Positions 7,585-14,391 of a stretch of DNA of 23,887 bases are shown here, piece after piece. The notes under the pieces are model-generated. The model saw only the letters and a list, made by a program, of their open reading frames with translations, did not search any database and was not told the DNA's origin. The DNA is taken from assembly GCA_002423895.1 (NCBI GenBank), contig DIOL01000006.1:26765-50651 (forward strand). Direction: 5' to 3'. A program made the translations under genes and the position numbers. How positions within the stretch are numbered: position 1 is the stretch's first letter; every line of letters begins with the position of its first letter. Origin of the DNA: Bacteroidales bacterium UBA5515. GTDB lineage: Bacteria; Bacteroidota; Bacteroidia; Bacteroidales; P3.

Positions 7585-7617
7585 AAAGGGAATATTACAT
7601 ACTGTAGTATTCCCTTT
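7585..7617 (+). terminator. Terminator or attenuator hairpin after the first lipoprotein gene
   Basis: Arms AAAGGGAATA (from 7585) and TATTCCCTTT (to 7617) pair, and inner TAC/GTA extends the stem past one mismatch. TTTTATTATT follows. The next gene starts only 20 bp later with no obvious promoter, so partial read-through is likely. Confidence 0.7.
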
Positions 7618-7637
7618 TATTATTAATTAAAATAAAT

Positions 7638-8576
7638 ATGAGAATAAATAAAAAATTGATTGGGACAATATGCCGAATTATTATTGGCTTAGTTTTTATC
7701 CTTTCTGCTGTTTTAAAATATTGGTCTATTGAAGCAGTTGATTTATTCTTTTTTGACCATAAATTATTCCCTTGGGTAATAACTACTTTTTTATCAAGAT
7801 TATTAATATCTCTTGAAGCTATAATTGGGATAATGCTTGTTGTGGGTATATATCCAAAATTATCCAAAATACTTACCTTTTCAACTTTAATCGGCTTTAC
7901 ATTATATTTATTAATTAAGCCTTTATTATTCGATGTTACTGATGAAAACTGCTTTTGTTTTGGAGATAAAATCCAACTTTCAGATAATGAAACAATAATA
8001 AAAAATATTATCCTTCTTGCCTTATCTCTAACATTAAACTGGGCTAAATGGTGGAAGACTAAATATTCTAAACTCATAATAATTATTTCTTCTATACTTA
8101 TTGTTGGAACAGCATTCACAATAAAACCTCCTGATTTTATTCAATCTAAAATCTATGATCATTCTGTTGATATTAGACCTGAAGTATTTGAGAGAGTTAA
8201 AGGTTATAACAATTTGAAAGCCTTAGATGTTGAAGAAGGAAGAAAAGTTATTTGCTGGTACAGCACAAGCTGTAAATATTGCAAGAGAGCTGCAAAGAAA
8301 ATTGATATTATTATTGATAGACATAATTTAGATAGAAATGATTTTATTCAGGTTTTTGGAGGTAAAGAAAAATCTTTAACTCAATTTTATAATGAGTCCA
8401 ACACAAAACCTCTACAATATACTTTTATTGATGTAATTTCGTTTCTTAATACTACACATGGACGAATGCCAGTAATCTTTTTATTGGAAAATGGAAAAGT
8501 TGTTAAACTTTATAAGTTAACTTCAATTGATGAAGAATTCATTGTCGACTTTTTAAAAAACAAAAACAATAAATAA
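7638..8576 (+). CDS. MauE/DoxX-like redox membrane protein fused to a periplasmic thioredoxin domain
   Basis: The 312-residue protein has an N-terminal MauE/DoxX-like membrane domain with about five helices (roughly 8-29, 46-71, 78-97, 119-136, 144-162). Between helices 3 and 4 is NCFCFGD with cysteines 105 and 107, like the CxCFG motif of MauE-type proteins. Residues about 165-312 form a thioredoxin-like domain with CKYC at 212-215 (in WYSTSCKYC) and the cis-proline loop GRMPVIFLLENGKVV (P278). With the N-terminus inside, the CxC loop and the thioredoxin domain both face the periplasm, so electrons could pass from one to the other. MauE-family proteins are linked to disulfide formation in partner proteins. 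Small lipoprotein genes with several cysteines lie on both sides, 71 bp before and 2 bp after, and are likely partners. Direction of electron flow is unknown. Confidence 0.8.
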   Translation: MRINKKLIGTICRIIIGLVFILSAVLKYWSIEAVDLFFFDHKLFPWVITTFLSRLLISLEAIIGIMLVVGIYPKLSKILTFSTLIGFTLYLLIKPLLFDVTDENCFCFGDKIQLSDNETIIKNIILLALSLTLNWAKWWKTKYSKLIIIISSILIVGTAFTIKPPDFIQSKIYDHSVDIRPEVFERVKGYNNLKALDVEEGRKVICWYSTSCKYCKRAAKKIDIIIDRHNLDRNDFIQVFGGKEKSLTQFYNESNTKPLQYTFIDVISFLNTTHGRMPVIFLLENGKVVKLYKLTSIDEEFIVDFLKNKNNK

Positions 8577-8578
8577 TT

Positions 8579-8809
8579 ATGAAAAAAGTATTCTTTTTAT
8601 TAGCAGTTGTTTTCTGCATTTCATTAGTTTCTTGCACACAAAATGACTGTGTTTGCACAGCAAATCAAGAAAAATCAACCTCTGGTGCCAATTCTAATGA
8701 ATATCCCGTATATGATTGGGGAGGAAATTGCAGTAGTATCACTCAAAATGATATTCCAGAACTAAGCAGCAGTAGTACAGAATATAATCTTAACTGCACC
8801 GATTTATAA
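8579..8809 (+). CDS. Small cysteine-bearing lipoprotein, unknown function (paralogue 2)
   Basis: This 76-residue protein has a lipoprotein signal peptide ending LVSC (lipidated cysteine 19) and a mature part of 58 residues. Cysteines 24, 26, 51 and 73 repeat the layout of the lipoprotein at 7309: D-C-x-C close to the lipid anchor, then G-N-C-S-S-I-T, then L-N-C near the end. Between the conserved blocks it is serine- and asparagine-rich and clearly diverged. The start is 2 bp after the stop of the MauE-thioredoxin gene, so it is almost certainly in the same transcript. No known family is recognised; a substrate or carrier role for the upstream redox protein is an inference from cysteine pattern and gene order. 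No strong terminator hairpin follows; porX starts 92 bp downstream. Confidence 0.75.
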   Translation: MKKVFFLLAVVFCISLVSCTQNDCVCTANQEKSTSGANSNEYPVYDWGGNCSSITQNDIPELSSSSTEYNLNCTDL

Positions 8810-8832
8810 TATTATTCAGCCTCCTTTTATTC

Positions 8833-8886
8833 TTATTACAATAATATATTTTCAGTATTTTTCGTTTAGAAGAAATATTGTAATAA
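8833..8886. promoter_or_regulatory. Inverted repeat flanking a possible porX promoter
   Basis: TTATTACAATA at 8833-8843 and TATTGTAATAA at 8876-8886 are a perfect 11-bp inverted repeat with a 32-bp interval. A near-consensus -7 box, TATTTTTC (8856-8863, one mismatch), lies inside. The second arm ends 15 bp before the porX ATG. It could be an operator or a leader hairpin. Confidence 0.45.
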
Positions 8887-8901
8887 TTTAATATCACTGC
8901 T

Positions 8902-10452
8902 ATGATTAATATTCTTTGGGTTGACGATGAGATAGACCTTTTAAAACCTCATATGCTTTTCTTGGCAACAAAAGGCTACGAAGTAATTCCTTCTACTGAT
9001 GGACAAGAAGCATTAGAACTCTTGGAACAAAAAATCGTTGATATAGTTTTTTTAGATGAGAATATGCCTGGACTATCAGGATTAGACACTCTAATGCTTA
9101 TTAAAGACAAGTATCCTTCCCTTCCTATTATTATGATAACAAAAAGTGAGGAAGAGCATATAATGGAACAAGCCATTGGTTCTAAAATATCTGATTACTT
9201 GATAAAACCAGTTAATCCAAACCAAATTCTTCTTGCTTTAAAGAAACATCTTGAAGCAAAAAAATTAGTTAGTGAAACCTCAACACTAAATTACCAACAA
9301 CAGTTTAGAGAAATATCCATGCGTCTTATGGACAGATTGGACTCTAAACAGTGGACTGAAATATACAAGAAATTAATCTTTTGGGAATTGGAACTTGCCA
9401 CTTCTCAAGATGAAAGCATATTTGAAATTCTTCGCCAACAAAAAGACGAAGCAAACACATTGTTTTGCAGATACTACGAAAAGAACTACGAAAGTTGGTT
9501 AAAAAACCAACAAGAGGACAAACCTTTGCTTTCTCATACTGTTTTGAAAGAAAAATTATTCCCACTACTTAAAGAAGATAAGACTCCAACATTTTTAATT
9601 GTTATTGATAACTTCCGTTTCGATCAATGGAAAGCTATTCAAACAATGGTTGAAGAATATTACAGGGTAGATAATGAAGATATTTATTTCAGTATTATTC
9701 CTACAACAACTCAGTATGCAAGAAATTCAATGTTTGCAGGACTTATGCCAGCAGAGATTGAAAAGAAATATCCTTCTCTATGGGTAAATGAAGATAAGGA
9801 AGGAAACAAAAATCAAAACGAGCACGAGCTATTACAGGAAAATCTCAAACGTTTTGGATTCAACCTCAAAACAACTTATCATAAAGTATTGAATGTTCAG
9901 TATGGTAAAAGGATGATGGATATTCTTCCAAACATGCTCAATAATGATTTGAATGTTATTGTTTATAATTTCATTGATATGTTATCTCATGCCAGAACAG
10001 AAAATGATTTGGTGAGAGAACTTGCAGAGGATGAAAAAGCCTATCGTTCTGTTACTCAAACATGGTTTAGTCATTCTGCTCTTATGGATGTTTTGAAGTA
10101 TTTGAGCGATAAAAAAGTGAATATCATCATCACTACAGATCATGGTTCAGTTAGAGTTGACAGACCTGTGAAAGTGAAAGGAGACAAAACTGTTTCGACA
10201 AACTTGCGTTACAAAGTTGGAAGACTACTCGACTATAACCCTAAAGAAGTACTTGAAGTGAAAGATTGTACTCAAATATTCCTTCCAAAACTTGCCATAA
10301 CCTCTCCTTACATATTCTGTCGTTCCAATGACTTCTTTGCATATCCAAACAACTATAACCAATACGTACAATATTATATGAATACTTTCCAACATGGAGG
10401 CATTTCCATGGAAGAAATAATGATTCCTTTTATAACAATTAAAAACAGATAA
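8902..10452 (+). CDS. porX: PorX: response regulator with PglZ-type phosphatase domain
   Basis: This 516-residue protein matches the PorX family. Residues 1-120 are a CheY-like receiver with the acidic pair D8/D9, phospho-acceptor D52 (FLDENMPG), T80 and K102 (LIKPVNP). A helical linker follows, then an alkaline-phosphatase-superfamily PglZ domain from about 230. That domain carries FLIVIDNFRFDQWK, a TTTQYARNSMFAG stretch with the expected threonine nucleophile, YNFIDMLSHART, and the metal-binding TTDHGSV. In Porphyromonas and Flavobacterium relatives, PorX with its kinase PorY controls the type IX secretion system; the PglZ domain acts on phosphodiester substrates such as cyclic oligonucleotides. 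All key residues appear intact. The kinase gene is not in the window. The next gene, tsaE, begins immediately after the stop codon. Confidence 0.93.
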   Translation: MINILWVDDEIDLLKPHMLFLATKGYEVIPSTDGQEALELLEQKIVDIVFLDENMPGLSGLDTLMLIKDKYPSLPIIMITKSEEEHIMEQAIGSKISDYLIKPVNPNQILLALKKHLEAKKLVSETSTLNYQQQFREISMRLMDRLDSKQWTEIYKKLIFWELELATSQDESIFEILRQQKDEANTLFCRYYEKNYESWLKNQQEDKPLLSHTVLKEKLFPLLKEDKTPTFLIVIDNFRFDQWKAIQTMVEEYYRVDNEDIYFSIIPTTTQYARNSMFAGLMPAEIEKKYPSLWVNEDKEGNKNQNEHELLQENLKRFGFNLKTTYHKVLNVQYGKRMMDILPNMLNNDLNVIVYNFIDMLSHARTENDLVRELAEDEKAYRSVTQTWFSHSALMDVLKYLSDKKVNIIITTDHGSVRVDRPVKVKGDKTVSTNLRYKVGRLLDYNPKEVLEVKDCTQIFLPKLAITSPYIFCRSNDFFAYPNNYNQYVQYYMNTFQHGGISMEEIMIPFITIKNR

Positions 10453-10878
10453 ATGCAATCTACTTTTATAGCAAACTCTCTTTCTGAACTTAAATCAATT
10501 GCTCAAGAAATCATGGAAACTCACAAGGATGATAGGATATTCATTCTTGAAGGAGATATGGGAGCTGGCAAGACCACTCTAACAAAATACATTTGTGAGA
10601 ATTTAGGTGCAAATGATAATGTTTGCTCTCCAACCTTTGCAATTGTCAATCAATATTATTCTGAAAAAGCGGGTGATATTTATCATTTCGATTTCTACAG
10701 AATAAACAAAGAGCAGGAAGCATTTGATATTGGATTTGAAGAATATCTTTACAGTGGTAACTATTGTTTTATTGAATGGGCTGAAAAAGTAAGTAATTTA
10801 TTGCCCTTACATTATGTTATTATCTCAATAAAAGAAATTCAAGACCAAAAAAGAGAAATAACCTTAAAACAAGTATAG
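10453..10878 (+). CDS. tsaE: tRNA threonylcarbamoyladenosine biosynthesis ATPase TsaE
   Basis: TsaE is the small ATPase that works with TsaB and TsaD to place threonylcarbamoyl on A37 of ANN-reading tRNAs. The 141-residue length is normal. The Walker A motif is GDMGAGKTTL at about 34-43, followed by the family blocks CSPTFAIVNQY, IYHFDFYRI and CFIEWAEKV. The ATG follows the porX stop with no gap (TAAATG), so the two are co-translated. No hairpin lies directly after the stop; the first strong one is the 40-bp palindrome about 90 bp downstream. Confidence 0.95.
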   Translation: MQSTFIANSLSELKSIAQEIMETHKDDRIFILEGDMGAGKTTLTKYICENLGANDNVCSPTFAIVNQYYSEKAGDIYHFDFYRINKEQEAFDIGFEEYLYSGNYCFIEWAEKVSNLLPLHYVIISIKEIQDQKREITLKQV

Positions 10879-10930
10879 AAAAATACTATTATAAAGAACT
10901 AATTATATTTTTCAAGACTTTTCTGAAATT

Positions 10931-10966
10931 AATCAAGGTATAATTCTACTAAATCAAGGTATAATT
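10931..10966. repeat. Two-unit direct repeat with 21-bp period (AATCAAGGTATAATT)
   Basis: Identical 15-bp copies lie at 10931-10945 and 10952-10966. The interval between them contains CTACTA, similar to the TTTACTG spacer of the 21-bp family at 2115 and 18440. The pair may be a diverged member of that family. Confidence 0.6.
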
Positions 10967-10968
10967 TC

Positions 10969-11008
10969 AAAAAGTCCTTATATAAAACTTTTTATATAAG
11001 GACTTTTT
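10969..11008. terminator. Perfect 19-bp-arm hairpin, bidirectional terminator between tsaE and corA
   Basis: Arms 10969-10987 and 10990-11008 are perfectly complementary with a 2-nt centre. The ends are A5 and T5, so either strand gives a stem followed by a T run. It lies in a convergent gap, where it can end both transcripts. Confidence 0.8.
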
Positions 11009-11013
11009 AGTGC

Positions 11014-11075
11014 AAAGATGCGCATCTTTACAACAAAAAGATGTGCATCTTTCATATCGAAAGATGTACATCTTT
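11014..11075. repeat. Three palindromes AAAGATG-NN-CATCTTT at exact 23-bp period
   Basis: The units start at 11014, 11037 and 11060. The 7-bp arms are identical in all three; only the central dinucleotide changes: CG, TG, TA. The 7-bp linkers differ in sequence. In RNA, the right arm of one unit could also pair with the left arm of the next across a 7-nt loop. The period is the same as in the array at 2024-2115, with a different core. Confidence 0.8.
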
Positions 11076-11217
11076 TATTTTAATAAATATTTTGATTTTC
11101 TATTTATGAGAAGAGATTTTTAACAATAAATAGTCTCTATATTTTGCAAATATACAAAAATATTTTGATTTAAACAATTAATTTATTGGATAAAATACTT
11201 TGTTATTTAATCTGAAA

Positions 11218-12135
11218 TTACAACCAGCGTTTTCTCTTGAAATAGAATATAAACCCAACAACAACAACAACCATTAGGCCAATTATTCCACCAAACACCC
11301 AGCCATTATGCATAAATGGAAGTGCTACATTCATCCCATAAATTCCAGAGATAACCGACAATGGGAGCATTATGGTTGAAATAAAAGTGAGGATTCTCAT
11401 TATTTCATTTGTTTTGTTGGTCTGTAAGGAATCAAAAGTGTGAGAAAGTCCTTCAATCAACTCTCCATAATCTTCAACCAAGTCAAACATCTTTTGATAT
11501 TGGTCTAAAATATTTCCCCAATAATCTTCCATATCTTCTTCATACCCCTTAATTCCTCCTGATTCAAACTTATGGAATACTCTAACCTGAGGTTTAAAAG
11601 TTGTATTTAGAGATATAATATTTTTTCTTGTTATAGATAATTGTTCAATAACTTTTTCGGATTTCTTGGAGAATATATCGTAGTTAATTCCGTCTACCTC
11701 TGTTCCAATTCTTAGAATTAGAGTATAGGTTTCAACCATAAGCCTATCTAAAATATTATAAAGCAAAGTATCGGAACTTTCAACAATTTCAGACAAGTCG
11801 TCACTTCCCAACTCATGTTTCTTTTGAAGGTCTTTAAATAAGTTTTTAACAACCCAATGAGAGCGACCAATTGTTACAATATAGTCTTTACCCCAGAATA
11901 TCTTAACTTCTTTTACTCTAACAAACTTATTTGCTTTGTCAAAAAAAGGAAAATGAAGAATAAGGAAATAGTAATCGTCGTATTCGTCAATTTTTGGACG
12001 TTGATTAACAGAACGACAGTCCTCAATATCTAAAGGGTGAAATTCGTATTCTTTTAAAAGGAAATCAAAGTCATCTTCGCTCGGGTTAAGGATATGCAAC
12101 CACTTAACGTTTTCAAAATTTATTGTTTCAATCAT
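11218..12135 (-). CDS. corA: Magnesium/cobalt transporter CorA
   Basis: This CorA-family divalent cation channel has 305 residues, close to the usual size. A long cytoplasmic alpha/beta N-terminal domain is followed by two C-terminal membrane helices. The signature YGMN (SGIYGMNVALPF) follows helix 1, then a short acid-free periplasmic loop (MHNG), helix 2 and a basic tail FKRKRW. It transports Mg2+, possibly Co2+ or Ni2+; members of this family can be importers or exporters, and the sequence does not decide. It is monocistronic on the minus strand. The gene has a textbook Shine-Dalgarno AGGAGG, unusual for this phylum, and a good promoter. Confidence 0.93.
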   Translation of the reverse strand: MIETINFENVKWLHILNPSEDDFDFLLKEYEFHPLDIEDCRSVNQRPKIDEYDDYYFLILHFPFFDKANKFVRVKEVKIFWGKDYIVTIGRSHWVVKNLFKDLQKKHELGSDDLSEIVESSDTLLYNILDRLMVETYTLILRIGTEVDGINYDIFSKKSEKVIEQLSITRKNIISLNTTFKPQVRVFHKFESGGIKGYEEDMEDYWGNILDQYQKMFDLVEDYGELIEGLSHTFDSLQTNKTNEIMRILTFISTIMLPLSVISGIYGMNVALPFMHNGWVFGGIIGLMVVVVVGFIFYFKRKRWL

Positions 12136-12142
12136 GCTATAT

Positions 12143-12148
12143 CCTCCT
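12143..12148 (-). promoter_or_regulatory. Strong Shine-Dalgarno AGGAGG of corA
   Basis: The minus strand reads AGGAGG seven bases before the corA ATG. Most genes in this window have only A-rich leaders and no comparable site, so this stands out and fixes the start. Confidence 0.75.
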
Positions 12149-12168
12149 TTCTATAAAAAAATGCTATG

Positions 12169-12198
12169 CAAAGGTAGTAAATTTTGGTGAAATACAAA
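12169..12198 (-). promoter_or_regulatory. corA promoter
   Basis: On the minus strand, TTTG (12198-12195) and TACCTTTG (12176-12169, perfect TAnnTTTG) are 18 bp apart. The leader is about 27 nt and includes the AGGAGG site. Confidence 0.65.
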
Positions 12199-12248
12199 AC
12201 GATGAACCTAAAAATATGGATTATTGCATTTTTTCCACTTAAGTTTTT

Positions 12249-12276
12249 TTTGGTTATCATATATTTTATATCTTTG
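12249..12276 (+). promoter_or_regulatory. pgk operon promoter
   Basis: TATCTTTG at 12269-12276 is a perfect -7 match. TTTG at 12249-12252 lies 16 bp upstream, a little close. The pgk ATG is 152 bp further on, giving a long leader of about 145 nt in which I see no recognisable riboswitch. Confidence 0.55.
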
Positions 12277-12428
12277 TACTTTCATAAGTTTTTTAGCAAA
12301 ACTATCCTGAAATAACTCCATCGCTATAAGAATCTATATAAAGAATTGCAAATTAATTAAAGAAAACATTAAACCGACAAAATAAAATATAATCAAGATA
12401 CAAAAACGAAATTAATACATATATTGCT

Positions 12429-13622
12429 ATGAAATCAATAAAAGATGTAAACTTTAAGGGAAAGAAAGTATTAGTAAGAGTTGACTTTAATGTCCCATTA
12501 GACGAAAGAAAGAATATTACTGACGATACACGTATGCGTGAGTCAATGCCAACAATAAATAAATTACTTAATGATGGTGCAGCTGTAATAATTATGGCTC
12601 ATTTTGGAAGACCTAAAAAAGGAGGATTTGAAGCAGAATTTTCATTAAATCCTGTTGCAAAACATCTTTCAGAAATGCTAAATAAAAAAGTAATGTTCAC
12701 ACAAGAAGTTCTTGTTGATAAGGTCGCAGGACTTAGCTCAAACTTAGAAGATGGCGATGTAATGTTATTGGAAAACATACGTTTCTATCCAGAAGAAACA
12801 AAGGGTGATGTTGCTTTTGCAGAAAAGTTAGCAAAATTAGGAGATGCATATGTTAATGATGCCTTTGGAGCTGCTCATCGTGAACATGCTTCAACTGCAA
12901 CCATTGCACGTTTTTTCCCTAACGACAAATACTTTGGTTTCTTAATGGAAAATGAAGTTAGAAATCTTCAAAAACTTATGAATAACCCAAGCAAGCCATT
13001 CACTGCAATTGTTGGAGGTTCAAAAGTTAGTTCTAAAATAGAAATATTAAAAAATCTTGCTCCAATTGTTGACAATATAATTATTGGAGGAGGAATGACC
13101 TATACTTTCTTAAAAGCTATGGGAATAAATATTGGAACTTCAATTTGCGAAGATGACAAACTTGATATTGCAAAAGAATTGATTGAAGAGATGAAGAAAC
13201 TAAACACAAAATTAATTCTTCCAATTGATCATATTATTGCTGACAAGTTTGATAATGAAGCAAACAAAAGCAACACACAAGACCAATCAATTCCTGATGG
13301 ATTTATGGGAATGGATATTGGGGGAAAATCAATTGAATTATTCAAAAATATAATATTAGAATCAAAAACTATTCTTTGGAATGGTCCAATGGGTGTTTTT
13401 GAAATGCCTTCTTTTGCTAAAGGAACATTTGCTATTGCTGAAACTATTGCAAAAGCAACCAAACAAGGAGCATTTTCTGCTGTTGGAGGAGGAGATTCTG
13501 TTGCAGCAATTAATCAATCTGGATTTGCAAAAGACGTTTCTTACATATCAACAGGTGGAGGCGCAATGTTAGAATACTTAGAAGGAAAATCACTACCAGG
13601 AATTAAAGCAATTTTAGATTAG
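12429..13622 (+). CDS. pgk: Phosphoglycerate kinase
   Basis: This glycolytic enzyme interconverts 1,3-bisphosphoglycerate + ADP and 3-phosphoglycerate + ATP. It has 397 residues, a normal length. Signatures seen: KKVLVRVDFNVPLDE at about 12-27, MAHFGRPK, ENIRFYPEE, the substrate-site YVNDAFGAAHREHAS, GGSKVSSKIEIL, and the nucleotide-binding WNGPMGVFEM and GGGDSVAA near the C-terminus. It leads a tight plus-strand run: the SDR gene starts 5 bp after its stop, and every following gap up to priA is 5 bp or less, so pgk probably sets expression of the whole group. Confidence 0.97.
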   Translation: MKSIKDVNFKGKKVLVRVDFNVPLDERKNITDDTRMRESMPTINKLLNDGAAVIIMAHFGRPKKGGFEAEFSLNPVAKHLSEMLNKKVMFTQEVLVDKVAGLSSNLEDGDVMLLENIRFYPEETKGDVAFAEKLAKLGDAYVNDAFGAAHREHASTATIARFFPNDKYFGFLMENEVRNLQKLMNNPSKPFTAIVGGSKVSSKIEILKNLAPIVDNIIIGGGMTYTFLKAMGINIGTSICEDDKLDIAKELIEEMKKLNTKLILPIDHIIADKFDNEANKSNTQDQSIPDGFMGMDIGGKSIELFKNIILESKTILWNGPMGVFEMPSFAKGTFAIAETIAKATKQGAFSAVGGGDSVAAINQSGFAKDVSYISTGGGAMLEYLEGKSLPGIKAILD

Positions 13623-13627
13623 GACAA

Positions 13628-14386
13628 ATGGGCAAAATAGCATGTATAACTGGAGCAACATCTGGAATAGGATATTACTCTGCAATTGAATTTGCAAAAT
13701 TAGGATATAACTTAATTATCACAGGTCGTCGTAAAGAAAGATTAGAAAATATAGAGAAAGAACTTAAGGAGAATTATAACATAAAAGTTCTTTCTCTAAA
13801 CTTCGATGTTAGAGAAAGAACAAGTGTTGAAGATAGTCTTAACTCTCTTCCTTCAGAATGGAAAGAAATAGATATTTTATTAAACAACGCAGGACTTGCA
13901 GCAGGTAAAGAACCAATATTTGATGGAGATTATAAAGATTGGGATCAAATGATAGATACAAACGTTAAGGGTTTATTATATGTTTCAAGAGTTATTATTC
14001 CTTGGATGAAAGAGAGAAAACAAGGACATATTATAAATATTTGTTCCATTGCTGGAAAGGAAGTATATAAAGACGGAGCTGTTTATTGTGCAAGCAAAGC
14101 TGCAGTTAACTCAATTTCTCAAGGTATGAGGATTGATTGTAATCCTTTTAATATAAAAGTTACAAACATTTGCCCAGGAGCAGTTGAAACAGAGTTTTCT
14201 ATGGTTAGATTTAAGGGAGATAAAACTAAAGCAGATGCAACTTATCAAGGATATACTCCATTAACCGGAGAAGATATTGCTCAAACAATTATATATTGTG
14301 CAACTCTTCCTTCACATATTTGTATAAATGATTTAGTTATTACTCCAACTGCACAAGCAAATGCTACTACTTTCCATAGAGAATAG
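13628..14386 (+). CDS. SDR family NAD(P)-dependent oxidoreductase (YdfG-like)
   Basis: This 252-residue classical short-chain dehydrogenase has a Rossmann glycine motif TGATSGIG at 8-15, TGRRKERL (arginines suggest NADP preference) near 33, NNAG at 86-89, catalytic S140, Y153 and K157 (YCASK), and CPGAVETEF. It most resembles the YdfG group (serine/3-hydroxy acid dehydrogenases, reduction of malonic semialdehyde). The true substrate cannot be told from sequence. It lies between pgk and meaB with 5-bp gaps on both sides. An AGGA precedes the ATG. Confidence 0.88.
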   Translation: MGKIACITGATSGIGYYSAIEFAKLGYNLIITGRRKERLENIEKELKENYNIKVLSLNFDVRERTSVEDSLNSLPSEWKEIDILLNNAGLAAGKEPIFDGDYKDWDQMIDTNVKGLLYVSRVIIPWMKERKQGHIINICSIAGKEVYKDGAVYCASKAAVNSISQGMRIDCNPFNIKVTNICPGAVETEFSMVRFKGDKTKADATYQGYTPLTGEDIAQTIIYCATLPSHICINDLVITPTAQANATTFHRE

Positions 14387-14391
14387 AAAAA

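Larger units (their letters stand above)
10879..11217. other. 339-bp convergent intergenic region rich in inverted repeats
   Basis: Between tsaE and corA there is no gene. It holds a 21-bp-spaced pair AATCAAGGTATAATT (10931 and 10952), a perfect 40-bp palindrome (10969-11008), three 16-bp palindromes at 23-bp period (11014-11075), an 8-bp inverted repeat CTATTTAT/ATAAATAG (11100-11133), and a 14-bp direct repeat AAATATTTTGATTT at 11085 and 11158. Confidence 0.75.

Noticed and set aside
7595..8119. Minus-strand frame of 174 codons opposite the MauE-like domain.
   Set aside because: It mirrors the hydrophobic codons of the real plus-strand gene and has no recognisable features.
12277..12428. 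Long pgk leader considered as a riboswitch.
   Set aside because: No conserved riboswitch motif or strong paired structure could be recognised.
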